A DNA stretch of 64,000 bases from the NCBI GenBank assembly GCA_030015575.1, contig JASDDO010000006.1, forward strand, positions 203,365,632-203,429,631, written 5' to 3'. This DNA comes from Agapanthus africanus. Its lineage: Eukaryota > Streptophyta > Magnoliopsida > Asparagales > Amaryllidaceae. Shown piece by piece: positions 9,594 to 21,631 of this stretch. The position numbers and the translations under genes were made by a program. Each line of letters opens with the position of its first letter. The first letter of the stretch is position 1. Below the pieces are notes generated by a model, which ran no database searches, was not told the origin of the DNA, and saw only the letters and a program-made list of their open reading frames with translations.

Positions 9594-9870
9594 AGCATGG
9601 GGTAAAAATCACATCGGGAGTTTCTAAAGAAACTGAAACTTGCCAGATATGCGCATACCTTCTGCAGTGTGATAACGTGAGCGGATTCCGTCACGTTATC
9701 ATGCGATGATAGTTGGATCCCAATTGCCACTGATGAGTTGGTTTACTCCTCGGGTGATCCCGACTAATTCTTCTTTTAGATTTGGAGGAGAATTTGACGG
9801 TACAGTGGGAGGTTTCCTGATTAAATAAAGTGATAACCATTCTGATCTAGGCTAGAGTGCACGCTGAGTG

Positions 9871-9895
9871 TTTCTTTTCTCTCTCTCTTTGGCAG
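9871..9895 (+). other. Polypyrimidine tract ending in CAG at leader end
   Basis: A run of T and C (9871-9890) is followed by GGCAG just before the first coding relic. It looks like a plant 3' splice site. B (about 27265-27290), D (about 61922-61940) and E (about 54917-54940) have similar tracts ending in CAG on their own strand, while C has the tract but no CAG there. The tract can also be read as part of an open frame, so function is uncertain. Confidence 0.4.
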
Positions 9896-10790
9896 CGACC
9901 ATTGACCCGACCCTAGACTATGACTCAGTGACCAAGATTAACCGAACCTTCTTTAACACTGGCTTTTGGATTGTCAGAGTTGCATACCTCATTGCCATTC
10001 CTACTTTTACCATTTTCTCCAGGACACCCCGTATTACTACGAACGTCCACTTCCATTGGACATCGTATGGTTATATACGAACTCGAAGAAATTTATTCGA
10101 GGATGGTTTCCGGTTCTGGAGAAAACGAATAGGATTATTCAGTTTTCTTTTCCTTTTACCTTCTCTCAGGTTGCGAGTACTCCTTGGTTTTGGAGATAGT
10201 ACACCTATTACGCAAATTGGATAGTCTTCTTCCAATCCTTAGGCAGGTGCCGAACGGTAGGGAATGAAGAAAACCAATTAGCATAACGATGGTGTGCAGA
10301 AGGTATTGAGTAAAGACATATCAAGGGATTAGTAAGAGGGCAGAGTAAATTGCGACTGCTATTCACGATCAAACCAAGTATTTCTTCGCCAATCCTAAAT
10401 CACCTTTGTATTTCTCCTGGACACTCCGTATCACTACGAAGATCCACAGTTTATTTGGATACTCCATCGTAAGGTTATATACGAACTCGAAAGGAACTTG
10501 TTCCAGTTCGGGGATGGATTCTGGTTCAGGAGAAATAGGAATAAGGTTTATTCGGTTGTCTTTTATCTTCACCTTTTCTCGCATTGCGAGTGTTCCTAGG
10601 ATTAGGACAGTACACCCATTATGCTTATTGGATAGTCTTCTTCCAAACCATAGGCTGGTGCCGTACGGTAGGGAAGGAAGAAAACCATTTAGCCTAAGAG
10701 GATGTACAGAAGGTAATGACTAAAGACATATAAAGGGATTTGGAGAGATGGCAAAGAATTATATGGTTACAGTTGTGAATCTGGATAATG
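9896..10790 (+). pseudogene. Copia A first coding relic with 0.4-kb direct duplication
   Basis: The start (reading ATIDPTLDYDSVTK) aligns with the first coding relic of C and D. It is followed by two related segments of about 395 bp (about 10000-10395 and 10396-10790), each with the TACGAACTCGAA block and the GGATAGTCTTCTTCCAA block. B (26455-27240) and E (54065-54842) have the same duplication, so it predates their separation. No protein domain can be assigned with confidence, and the region is heavily broken. Confidence 0.55.
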
Positions 10791-12379
10791 GAAGAGGCAT
10801 TACTAGGAATACCAGGATACCCTATCGAAACATTTCAATGTTTCAGTTTCACTGTGTACTGTTAAAAGAAAACTGATTTCCCAATTAGCCCTTGCTCCAG
10901 GGTATGTATTTACCAGGTTTGATTCTCACATCTGTATGGTTTTACAGATGATGAGTGGGAGTAAGTTATTGAGAATTAGGTGATCATCCTCATTATATCG
11001 GGATTCGTTGTAATCGGTGATATTTGAGGAAGTCACCTGTGTTGTTTGCCGGACGGCAAATATTTGGTTTTGAATATCTGTTATAATGCACCAATTTCAA
11101 ATTGATATATCTGTACGTCTATATTTTATAGATTGAGATACACCTTTTTGAAATTATGTCCATGACATTTACCTATATCAGTAGATGGTTAGGTAAGGAG
11201 CATTAAACAACGGTGTAATTCTTCTTAACCATAAGTACAGTTTTCAAACTACGACACACAGGGAATGAGTTATTAGACTCAAGGGACTTATACAGAGTAT
11301 TGTATGTTGTCCAGTGTCCATTAGGACAGAGGGGATGGTCCTCGTACTATATTCTGTTTACTTGTGACTTCTATAGTTCTCAGACATGTGTTTCGTAGAA
11401 ATACAAGATCCAAGTTTTGAGAAGTTATAGGTATATGAGTAAAGTAGAGAACCAGGTATTGCAAGTATCGGGATTCTTCAAGGTGATCGAAGATGTAGAT
11501 ACTTGTGAAAGGTATTCAGTTGATAGTAATGATTAAGAGAACTTGCTTCTCTTTCAGGTTACTCATAATTTGAAGTACTCCTAAGTTGAGTAATGTTGAT
11601 CGGCCTCTTTCTATTTAGTTGACATGCACTGGGGACAGCTGCATGATTTGAATCTGGTTCAATTAAATCAGTGCCTCTGTTTCTGTATTGGATATAGAAC
11701 AGTTCATATCTTAACGATGTTAAGGTACGGGGAGTTGTCCGGCTTATGCATAAAACCAGACTCTGGATGACTCAAGGCACGTTTCTGTAATGGCTGTTTG
11801 TGAGTTGACCCGGGCTATGACGAGGATTGATTTTCTACCATCTGGAAGATCAATAGTGATATTGTTCTTGACTCGCCACAGTTTTTAATAAAAATGGATT
11901 TTTTCAGAAAACAGTAGTGAGAGTATGGTAGAACTGGAAGTGATTCCAGAATCGCAAACGATTACTGAAGATTTGATAAGAACCTAAAGATTCAATCTGG
12001 TTTGACATTCCATTGGCCACACCGCAGATAAAGTGGGTAACCTCATGCACCCGAGAGGTACTTCGGTATGCTCAAGGACGGTGGCAGGGAGGTTCTTGTT
12101 TACCCAGACTTGCCATTGCTGTTGTTCCAGACTGTGAGACCCGGCAGGAGGATGAGTATAGCGTCGTTCTAAACTAGCTTTAGAAGTGCACGTGTATATG
12201 ACTCTTCCAGAGGGTTGTCGTAGTCAGTGGGGGCAGCGGAAGCAATGGTGGACAAGTGTCTTATGTCTATTTATAGACTAAAGCAGATGTAGCGGAGATA
12301 GATCATCTATTTCTGATGTGACAGTCATAGGTTTGACTTCATCATAATAGGGGATGGATCTGTTAAGAAGGTAGTAGGG
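10791..12379 (+). pseudogene. Copia A integrase and linker relic
   Basis: The stretch around 11300-11500 resembles a Copia integrase core in short pieces (for example SKVENQ). The part near 11870-11960 resembles the linker after the integrase (FNK.GFF, with B reading SFNKKWIFSEN). Frame is lost many times. Assignment is by homology to B, C, D and E and by position before the reverse transcriptase relic. Confidence 0.55.
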
Positions 12380-12560
12380 TGTGATGTCCTGGTATTTGGA
12401 TGACATACACAGAGTAGGAAGTGAAATTCCTATACTACAATCGGTTATATTTTGGTTGTCACACAGTGGTTTCTCCACATAGGAATTGGATATTATATCA
12501 GACATTCTGGTTACTGGATCTATAGTTTTAGATCTAAATTTGGGTGGTTTCCCAATCAGG
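12380..12560 (+). pseudogene. Copia A reverse transcriptase relic
   Basis: The plus strand reads WYLDDIHRVGSEIP, which matches the Copia reverse transcriptase YxDD catalytic motif and following residues. B (24609-24797) and E (52178-52417) carry the same segment on the minus strand. Intact reverse transcriptase motifs upstream are not visible. It is a fossil with many breaks. Confidence 0.75.
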
Positions 12561-13313
12561 GTACTTAGACAGCATTCTAAGAGTATTTAGATTGGACGAC
12601 TCCTGGCATGGTGGTGTACCTGCAGGTGATGGAGTCACCCTCTCTAAAGGTGTCTTATAGACTAAAGGGGAGAGGGATGTGCATGATTGGCAGATCACTT
12701 GCTTAGGCAATTGAGTCAATCATGAGATGTCAAGTACCACACCAGATATTGTTTTTGCAGTAGATGCAATAATTTGATATTGATCCCATCGTGGAGAAAC
12801 ATTCGGAAGCAGCTTTAGAACATAAGTGGATGTTCTACGGATATGATAACGACAGCCCCATTCGGGAGACAGTTATCATTCCAGGCTTCCAAGGTGACCT
12901 GGATGACAGAGTGACTGTCAGAGTTATAGTTTTCCCTCTAACGAGGGGCAGTAGTTTGGACAGGTGGTCCAGGTGGATACTGAGGGAGGCATGGCGTATG
13001 ATACTGATTAAGTTCAGTTGACGATACAGTCTACGAAGTTTGGATTTGGAGTTCACTTATGAACTAGGTCCCATCAGACATCCAAACATATTCTAAGACA
13101 GGTATTGCTCATTTCGGGAGATGGGTTTCTCCGCGAACTTGAGGTAAAGAGAGACATAGAAAGAAACATCACAGCGGATCCACTCACTGAGGCTATTCCT
13201 CGAACGCAATAGTTTCGCAAACGAGCTTTGTGAGACTGACTAGTAGAGGAGTTGGGTGTTCGGTATCACACGGGCTGTGAGGATGCGACATCGCAATAAT
13301 TAGCCTTGAGTGC
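12561..13313 (+). pseudogene. Copia A RNase H relic
   Basis: Readings such as EKHSEAALEHK and FQGDLDDRVT resemble the end of Copia pol: the GEKHW-like region and the SD.DW.GD..DR-type RNase H start. They lie directly before the polypurine tract, as expected. Equivalents are at 23900-24560 (B) and 51500-52130 (E). Confidence 0.6.
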
Positions 13314-13324
13314 AAGTGGGAGAT
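13314..13324 (+). other. Polypurine tract, Copia A
   Basis: AAGTGGGAGAT immediately precedes the 3' LTR start TGTTGGAG. It is the plus-strand primer typical of plant Copia elements. Confidence 0.9.
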
Positions 13325-14518
13325 TGTTGGAGATAGTGCCCTCAGAGTCAATTATTGGATCACAGCCACGTGATTGCAATGGTTGAGGGAGGACCTGTCC
13401 TAGTAGGACAGTCTTACTCAAGATGATAATATGCTATCTGGTTTATCTTTATCATCGTGTACTGCTTTAGGTGACCTTACGAGTCGCTATTACACGTTGA
13501 TAGAGCCCCTAGGATTCTTGCTTGACTACCAGCAGTATGAGGGCGATCATATACGTGGGAGCTGGGGATCTATAAGCACATCCTTAAAAGGTCCCTAGTC
13601 ATGGGAGTTTCGAGACAGGGTATCGATACTCCAGAGTAGACTAGTGTATGCAGTCGAGACACTGACGAGGGGCGGTGGCCGGTCTCACAAGCCACTGGTG
13701 TCAGTTGGTTCACCCAAGATGTATACAGGTGCTCATAGGGTTATGAGTACACCGGACAGGACTCGCCGGGAACATGCTAGTTGGTATTATACCTGATGTC
13801 AGATAGCAGTTCCCTGGTGACATGTGTACAGGTTAGTTCATCGACCTGAGATCGTCATTTGTCTCGTGTGAGTTCCCACTGTGCTTTGATTACTACCCTA
13901 CCACGCTCAAAGGAGACGTGCAAACATGTTTTAGTTGGGTGCAGTCCCGAGCCACATGGAGGTAGTGAGCGGATCTGCAGGGGTTCGTCTCTCCCGGTAT
14001 TGGGGGTGAGGTTGCGCTGTGTCTAGGAGAGCCATTACACAAAGTCCTCGGCTGAGGCAGGAGTTTTACTTATAGGTATTCCAGTAGTATCTCAGGGTGT
14101 TATGGACTACACTCCGACACGACTTGTACCGCTTTTGGAGGTCTGACTTTTACCAACCTCCTAGGCCCGCCATGCGATGCTCATAGACGAACGGACCGGA
14201 CTGTACGGATATTGTCATTGACAGGCTCAGTAAGGTGTCAGGATGAGTTCGCTCATCGATGTCCCTTTTGGTCAATACCTGGTAGCCCGTTACGTATAGG
14301 CTAATACCTCTGACGTGCTAGTGGTTAAATCCACAACCAAAGTATTGACGAGTCTTTAGAGTCCCCCACAGACCAGTTTCTCAAGTTTCGGGCGAAACGC
14401 TGTAGAGGCCGTATGGAGATATGGCAGGGTTCGATCAGATACGTACGGTATTGCACGGATCGTGATCGGACGGATAATACTAGCGGGCTTTGGTTTAAGC
14501 CGGATCCTAGTATTGTAC
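13325..14518 (+). repeat. Copia A 3' LTR, left part
   Basis: It matches the 5' LTR from its first base to the point where Gypsy H inserted. The LTR resumes at 36183 after the duplicated TGTAC. Confidence 0.9.
14514..14518. repeat. Target-site duplication, left copy, Gypsy H
   Basis: TGTAC here and at 36178-36182 flank Gypsy H exactly. The unoccupied site is visible near 4474-4482 in the 5' LTR of A. Confidence 0.95.
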
Positions 14519-17500
14519 TGTCACGACCCGCAAGGTACGGAACGTGACTGGCACTTAAGTTTACGAAACGTCTCAAGGCGTCCGTAAAATAAGTAAGCCA
14601 AAGCCCAGAAAACCAAAACCAAATAAGCAAAAGAGTGAAGAAAACCAAATCAATTGAAAACGAGTTTATCAAATAAGTCATATAAAACCTCTTTAAAAAC
14701 AATATCACTTTTTTTCCGAAAATTTCGGCAGAGTCTCCTTTGTAAATACTGGCCCCCAAAATGGGTACAACAAGAATATATATGAATCCAACAAATAAGG
14801 CATCCCCAAGCGGGAGCTAGCTCTTCGCCACAAGGCGGTCATAAATCCCACGCAATATAAAGCAACAACATGCGAAATAATCCTAAGGAAGCATGAAAAA
14901 AAAACCAGCATGTCGACTCAAGTGAGCTCGACCCCAAAATACAGCATAAAAAGTCCACAAATCTCACAGTCTCATCTCTAGGTCAATATACAACAATACT
15001 GATAGATACAGTAGATGGAGTACTCTAGATACAAAGAATATACAAGGTGGTGCAAAAATTATAATATAACCCACCTAAGAGCAAAACCTCGAGTCCAGGC
15101 AAAAGAAGCAAGTGCGCCCGCCGCTACTGTACTGACGGAGCGGACCTGAAAAAGGCTGTGGCACAACGGGGGTGAGTTGCCAACTCGTGAGTAATAAATA
15201 ACATCTACACAGGCTATCGTATGCACGCACACAAGCATCCTAGCATCTAAATACAGGTAAGGCAGGACATAATGGCAAGTATGTACGCAATATGAATATA
15301 CTAGCAGGTATGAATGCAATGCGAATCAACTCGTGATCTGAATGTGTAAGTATAAGAAATCATGTTTTTTCCCTTTAAGAATCTCTTTTGAAATACCAGC
15401 ACAATACCAATAGAATCAACAAGAACCTGCGTCCAGCAACGACACCTCAAAACTATCACAAATCTCATATATCCATGTCATAGTATCTCTGGCCTCAGCC
15501 ATCCGGCTGACCCAGCTCAATATCAAAATCTCATCATCTCGCGGCCACGGTCGGTATCCTCTGGATATCCGCCGTGCCAAACAGTCACCGGTAGGTAATC
15601 CGTCCCCTGCCAGGCTCAACGTCAACACCACATTCATCTTGCCCCGGGGTACCATACCGGGCCCACCATGTACCCATGACGGTTCCTCCACTCCTCGACA
15701 CGGATCTCGAAAACCACAACAAACTCATGGTGGACGACACTTACATCACTAGAAAACCGCAATTTACACATTTTAAAAATATAATAAGTTTAGAAATTTT
15801 GCGGCTTTCCCCCGAAATCCAGAAATATCATAAAATCTCAAGAAATCCTCATAAGTGCATATATCAATGATAATGTATGCATATGGTATCAATAATCAAG
15901 TTGCGATGTGTGATTAATAGATTAGGCATGAACAAATAATATGATGAAGCACATGCACATGAATAGTAATCCTACGATTTCATTTTAAGGAATTAAAGTA
16001 ATAGCGCGAGTTTAAGTATCAATTATAGTAAACGGTTTCAAAGTTAAAGGCTATCTAGTGTGGTGGCATGGCAATTACCAGGGTGTGTGTGTAAGCATGA
16101 ATAGTGCTCGTGCTGCATATAAAAACCCTGGCAATGGTGCATGTGTCCTATAGAATGGGTTCGTATATGTATGTCAATATAAGGCATGAATGTAGCAAAT
16201 AATCATACAAGTATTAAACCCCTAATTACTAATATTACTAAGAATATTTTTAAGCTACTAAAACTATCGGGCGACTTGCGCCATCCAACGATAGTCCCCC
16301 GTAGATGTTACATCTACTCACAGGAAATCCCCAGCTAGCTATGTCCAATCACCGCCTTTCCTCTTTCGAGCCGCGTCTGACGTCTCCGCGACCGAACCTG
16401 GAATTACATCAATACCAAACATAAGGTTACATATCAAGAATGACGCAAAACCCAAACGAAGATACTAACGTTCACAAGCTAGGTACAACGTGCACAGGTG
16501 CGCGGAACGCACGTGAAAATCGCAAAACTAACTAGAATCGTCGATTAGGTCGTCCGGAAAAACTGAAACCCGAACACTCAAAATCCGCACTCACACATCC
16601 TAAAGTCATAGGATACGCTAAAAATGTCATCAAGACATCACAAATAATTCATCACATAAATTCATTAAAAAAAAATAGTAAGCATTTGCATTCCAAAATC
16701 GGTGCAAACATCGCCGATTTGCAACAAAAAAGACTACAATCTAGCATAATCACCCAAGTCACACCATTAGATAGCCACTACACAAATTTTTAACACATTA
16801 ACCATGCTTCAAAACCTATTTTCCACAAGCAAACCCTTTCTTGATTTTTCTTATTTGCAATAGCAATCAAAATTCCACACTAGATTAACTTTGATTAGCA
16901 CTAATTTGAAACCCAATAGCAAGCTAACCTCTTAGATTTAGGTTAACAAAACACTAGATAGAAAAATAAATTAATTAACCTAATAATGGTTTTTTAAACC
17001 CTAATTAAAATTCAAGCCATGAACTAAAAAAGCTAGATTACAAATTAGCACTAATATTTACAATAAAACAACTCAATTAAGGAAATCTAAACAAAAGAAT
17101 TTAAATGGGTAAGGGTTATACCGATAGATCTAGAGATCTAGCAAGAAATTTTGACTCCAAATATGGCCTCCTAGCATCCAAGGTCCATGCAAGAAAGGTT
17201 AAGAAGAATGGATGAAGGATGGGCTTGAAATTTTAAAGTTTGATTGGGATTTTTGTGGAATTTGAGATGAGTTTTGAAGTGAAAAAGAGAAGGGAAATTG
17301 GGGACAACAACTGGTCTGGTCGGCAGCAGGAGGAAGGTGGGAAGTTGTGAGGGAATTGGTAGGGAAAAGTCAAAGGTCAAAGCCCAAACCAAACACCCAA
17401 AGCCCATACCCAATTAATATACTAAAACCCCTATTTAAAACACTTTAAAAGGCCCAAAGAACACATATAGGAGGGGGGGAAATTCATGGGCTGCTACCAT

Positions 17501-17984
17501 GTGATGAGGCCGGCCAATATGAGGGGTGAGGTTGTGAGAGAGTTTACAAAAAAAATTCTATGCAAAAAGACCCCCCACAATACCATAATTGCAAGTTTAA
17601 GCTTAAATTCAATAATTTTCGTTTTCCATAATAAAAATTAGTTAAAACTTAAAATAAATTACTAAAAATTTATGTTACAACTAGATTTTAATTAACATGA
17701 TTTTAAAGCTTAAATTTAGCCCGTTTAAATTTGTATTTATCGCTAATTTAATGTATTTTCTAACCGGCTTAAAATAATATTAAAAATTGAAAAATTAGGG
17801 AAAATTTTAAAACGGCCAGAATTTCATAAGTAACTCATTTGCTACTAAAAACAAGCAATTACCTATCCAAATTAGGTATAATTAGTCCTAAACTGCAAAA
17901 TAACAAAAAGGACGGTTTTCGGAAAAATACCGAATTTTCACCGATTTTCAGGAAAACACCAAAACGACTTTTCAAGGCGTTACA
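14519..17984 (-). repeat. Gypsy H 3' LTR
   Basis: On the plus strand it begins TGTCACGACCCGCAAGG and ends AAGGCGTTACA. It is nearly identical to 32710-36177. It is AT-rich in its right half. Short open frames in it are shared only because the LTRs are identical and match no protein I know. Confidence 0.95.
16301..16321 (-). promoter_or_regulatory. Splice-donor-like GTGAGT in a conserved LTR hairpin
   Basis: On the minus strand GTGAGT runs into GTAGAT-GTAAC-ATCTAC, a perfect 6 bp hairpin, which would place part of the donor-like sequence in a stem. The same arrangement with different loops occurs in the solo Gypsy LTR (42758-42777) and in Gypsy F (48721-48741), and in the other LTR of H (34493-34513). 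Confidence 0.45.
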
Positions 17985-17997
17985 ATCTCCCCCCTTA
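17985..17997 (-). other. Polypurine tract, Gypsy H
   Basis: The minus strand reads TAAGGGGGGAGAT directly before the 3' LTR start TGTAACGCC. Confidence 0.9.
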
Positions 17998-18018
17998 AAG
18001 AAATTCGGTCCTCGAATT

Positions 18019-18205
18019 TAAAAATATAACTACACGTACCTTCAATGAGATTGTGATGTTTTTTCCTCATCTCGCCCTCAGTCTCCCAGGTAACCTCCTC
18101 GCTGCTCGGGCTACGCCAAAGGACCTTGACGGTTGGTGTAATCTTCGATCTCAACTTCTTCACCTGCCGATCCAGGATCGCCACCGGCTGCTCTGCAAAC
18201 GAAAG
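18019..18205 (-). pseudogene. Gypsy H chromodomain
   Basis: The reading LSFAEQPVAILDRQVKKLRS followed by VKVLWR and EVTWETE is a typical plant chromovirus chromodomain (aromatic and acidic residues on a three-strand sheet plus helix). In this clade the domain sits at the integrase C-terminus and is thought to steer integration toward particular chromatin. It lies 20 bases or so from the polypurine tract, as usual. Confidence 0.9.
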
Positions 18206-19400
18206 GTCGCGCTCTAGCTGGACTGTCGGGTGCTGAATCGCATGCGAAGGGTCGTGAAGGTACTTGCGGAGCATCGAAACATGGAAGACGGGGTGAACAT
18301 CGGGAAAGCTGGGTGGAAGGGCCAAACGATATGCAACAGAGCTAACACGCTCGAGGATCTCGAAGGGACCTACGAATCTAGGGCTAAGCTTCCCCTTTCG
18401 CCCAAAACGCGTCGCCCCCTTCATCGGAGAGACCCTCAGAAAAACATGGTCGCCAACTGCGAACTCTAATCTGCGACGGCGCCTGTCTGCATACGATTCT
18501 GCCTGCTCTGAGCCGCTCTCATCCGGTCTCGGATCAACTGTATCTTCGCTGTCGTCTCCTCAACAAGCTGCGGCCCCAAAAAGCTGCTCTCGCTGAGCTC
18601 TTTCCAACAGACGGGCGATCTGCATCTCCTCCCATACAATGCCTCGAAAGGTGCCATCTGAATAATATCCTGGAAGCTGTTGTTGTAGGAGAACTCCATT
18701 AGAGGTAAATGACGATCCCAGCTACCGCCGAAGTCTAAAACGCACGCTCTGAGCATGTTCTCGAGAGTCTGAATGGTCCGCTCTGACTGTCCGTCGGTCT
18801 GCGGATGAAATGTTGTGCTGAAACTCAAACGGGTGCCCAATGCCTCCTGAAGTCGCTGCCAAAATCGGCTGGTAAACTGGGTGCCTCTGTCGGACAAGAT
18901 ACACGTCGGGACTCCATGCAGTCGTACGATCTCGTCGATGTATACCTGGGCATACTGAGCAAAGCTGAAAGTCGTCTTCACTGGCAGGAAGTGAGCCGCT
19001 TTCGTCAATCGATCCACGATCACACAAATGGAGTCGTACCCTCGACTGGACCTGGGTAAACCCACAATGAAGTCCATCGAAATCTTCTCCCATTTCCACT
19101 CCGGAATGGGTAACGGCTGTAGCTCTCCTGCGGGCCTCTGGTGCTCGGCCTTGACTTGCTGACAAGTCAGGCATCTCGATACAAACTCCGCAATGTCCCT
19201 CTTCATCCCGTCCCACCAGTAGGTCTCTCTCATATCATGGTACATCTTGGTGGAACCGGGGTGGACACTATACATTGATCGGTGTGCCTCCTCAAGAATG
19301 TCATGCCGCAATCCATCAGCATCTGGTACGCACAGTCTAGATCCATAGCGTAAAATCCCCTGATCGTCAATCACGAACTCGGAAAATCTGCCCTATCCCA
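18206..19400 (-). pseudogene. Gypsy H integrase
   Basis: The reading has the HHCC zinc-binding region (HPGSTKMYHDMRETYWW then CLTCQQVKAEH) and a DDE core with landmarks MDFIVGLP, LSDRGTQFTS and TDGQSERTIQ, ending in ALYGRRCRSP. The C-terminal GPFEILERV part leads into the chromodomain. Integrase inserts the cDNA into chromosomal DNA. The longest open part is about 300 residues. The gene is a fossil. Confidence 0.9.
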
Positions 19401-19545
19401 TCTGTGCCATGATCTCTAAGCAACGGTCGTCACTGCGTTGTGCCTCATATATACGGTCAAGCAACTGCAGACGTGCACGAACATGCGCAAGTTGTCCCCC
19501 TGTCGGAGTGAACTCGAACTCAACCCGGCTGTCGCATAAAGTCTG

Positions 19546-19990
19546 TCAATCTGCCGACGACTGCCTCTTTACTGCGCGCAAACAAGGTAGACTACCTCCG
19601 GGCCTCCTGCTCAAATCATCCGCCATTACATTAGCCTTGCCCGGGTGATACAAAATCTCACAATCGTAGTCCTTTACTAGTTCCATCCAACGGCGCTGTC
19701 TGAGATTCAGGTCTCGCTGCTGAAATATATACTTTAAGCTCTTGTGATCGGTGAATATCTGGCATGACTCACCGTATAGGTAATGTCGCCAGATCTTAAG
19801 TGCAAAGACCACTGCAGCCATCTCCAAATCGTGGGTGGCGTAGTTCTGTTCATGTTTCTTCAACTGCCGCGAAGCATACGCGATCACCCTAGCCCCACTC
19901 GCGAAGCGTCGCAATAAACCACGAATCCGCCTGATCCTGAAGGCAAAGATAGTACCGGCGCCGTAGTCAAACATGTCTGCAGCTGCTGAA
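19546..19990 (-). pseudogene. Gypsy H RNase H
   Basis: The reading [18 protein letters not shown], then [13 protein letters not shown] and [18 protein letters not shown], is the standard Gypsy RNase H. It degrades the RNA strand during reverse transcription and lies between reverse transcriptase and integrase. Confidence 0.9.
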
Positions 19991-20850
19991 AACCGCGCTC
20001 GCACTCCTCTGTCCAAACGAAAGGAACTCCCTTCCGGGTCAAACCGGTCAAAGGTGCAGCTATACGGGAGAAGTCCTGAACAAAACGCCTGTAGTAGCCC
20101 GCCAGGCCTAGAAAACTACGGATCTCAGTAACCGATGTAGGTCGGGGCCAATGCTGAACAGCCTCAATCTTCTTCGGGTCCACACAAATGCCGTCTCTCG
20201 TAACCACATGACCCAAGAATCCGACATTGTCTAGCCAGAATACACACTTGGAGAACTTTGCGAACAACTGGTGCTCCCTCAGAGTCTGTAATGTAATCTG
20301 CAAGTGCTGCTCGTGCTCCTCTCTGCTCCGGGAGTACACCAAGATATCGTCGATAAACACGATGATGAACAAGTCAAGATACGGCCTGAATGTACGGTTC
20401 ATCAAATCCATGAATGCTGCTGGGGCGTTGGTGAGTCCGAACGACATCACCAAAAACTCGTAGTGGCCGTAGCGCGTGCGGAAAGCTGTCCTCGGTATAT
20501 CCTACTGTCGAACTCGTAGCTGATGGTATCCTGATCGCAAGTCGATCCTCGAAAAATACCCCGCACCCTGAAGCTGGTCGAACAAATCATCAATGCGTGG
20601 CAACGGATATCTGTTCCGAACGGTAACTTTGTTCAGCTGGCGGTAGTCGATACATAAGCACAAACTTCCATCCTCTTCTTGACAAACAGGACCGAAGCAC
20701 CCCACGGAGAAACACTAGGTCGAATAAGCCCCTTATCTAACAATTCCTGCAACTGATCCTTCAGCTCTCAAAGCTCTGCCGGGGCCATCCGATAAGGCGG
20801 TATAGAAATAGGCCCCGAGCCGGGAATCAAATCAATGCAGAACTCAAAAT
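19991..20850 (-). pseudogene. Gypsy H reverse transcriptase
   Basis: Motifs in order include [51 protein letters not shown] and the catalytic FIDDILVYS. These are diagnostic for Ty3/Gypsy reverse transcriptase. The region is broken in a few places. Confidence 0.9.
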
Positions 20851-21399
20851 TGAGCTCAGGCGGTAGCCCAGGTAGCTCATTAGGGAAAACATCAGGGAAC
20901 TCACAAACAACCGGGACCCGATCCAACGGAACCTCTGCAGCTCGAGTATCACAAATATACGCTAAGAATCCCTGACATCCCTTCCGCAAGAGCTGACCAG
21001 CGCGAAGAGACGAAATCAAGCTGGGAAGGGTGACGCTGCGGTCTCCCTGAATAACAAGGACTGGCTCTCCCGGAAAGCTAAATCTGACTGCTTTCTCACG
21101 GCAGTCCACCGAAGCATAACAAGTGGCTAGCCAATCCATGCCCAGAAGCACATCAAAGTCCAACATATCGAGGAGAATCAAATCAACCGATGAATCCCTC
21201 TCCCCGATATGAACGGAACACAAACGAAATACAAAACGAGCGACAAACGACTCACCTACCGGAGTAACAACAACAAGCGGGTGATCGAACGACGATGACT
21301 CACGGCCCAGCATCGGTGCAAAGTGTGTAGAGATATACGAATGTGTGGAACCTGGGTCAAATAATACCCGTGCATCGAAAGAACAAACTGGCAAGGTAC
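20851..21399 (-). pseudogene. Gypsy H aspartic protease
   Basis: The reading contains the aspartic protease landmark region ending GSTHSYIS, then VLLGMDWLATCYASVDC, and continues into [19 protein letters not shown], which is the usual lead-in to reverse transcriptase. The protease would cleave the Gag-Pol polyprotein. Confidence 0.85.
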
Positions 21400-21631
21400 C
21401 TGTCACAACGGCCTTGGATGTCTGCGCATCCTGCGGTGTCAAAGCAAAAACTCGGGCCTGTCCCCCACCGATAGCGGGCTGACCTCGACCTCGGCCTCTG
21501 CCTCCATCCGTAATGCCGTATCCATAGCAGCTGAATAAGTGTCGTAGTGCTGGGCGCCAATGGAAAGATATAGCTGGGCATCAAGTCCCTGTACGAACCT
21601 CTTCACCATCTTCTCTTCGGTATCCACCAAA
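21400..21631 (-). pseudogene. Gypsy H gag, distal part
   Basis: Readings such as EEKMVKRFVQGLDAQLYLSIG are typical of the middle of plant Gypsy gag. The proximal part of gag is at 31789-32483. Copia B separates them. Confidence 0.8.
21627..21631. repeat. Target-site duplication, left copy, Copia B
   Basis: CCAAA here and at 31784-31788 flank Copia B exactly. Confidence 0.95.

Larger units (their letters stand above)
7658..9870 (+). other. Copia A leader
   Basis: Together with 5412-5474 this is a leader of about 2.3 kb between primer-binding site and first coding relic. It holds, in order, a GC-rich hairpin, two rods, a duplicated hairpin unit and three motif hairpins, each listed separately. 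Short open frames in it do not match any protein I recognise and differ between copies. Confidence 0.75.

Noticed and set aside
17171-17413. An 80-residue frame with a Ser/Pro-rich sequence, repeated at 35365-35607.
   Set aside because: It lies in the AT-rich part of both LTRs of Gypsy H and is absent from the other Gypsy LTRs.
18019-18205. Chromodomain as part of a host chromatin protein gene.
   Set aside because: It follows a Gypsy integrase and precedes the polypurine tract and LTR, the standard position in chromoviruses. The same holds at 47095-47290.
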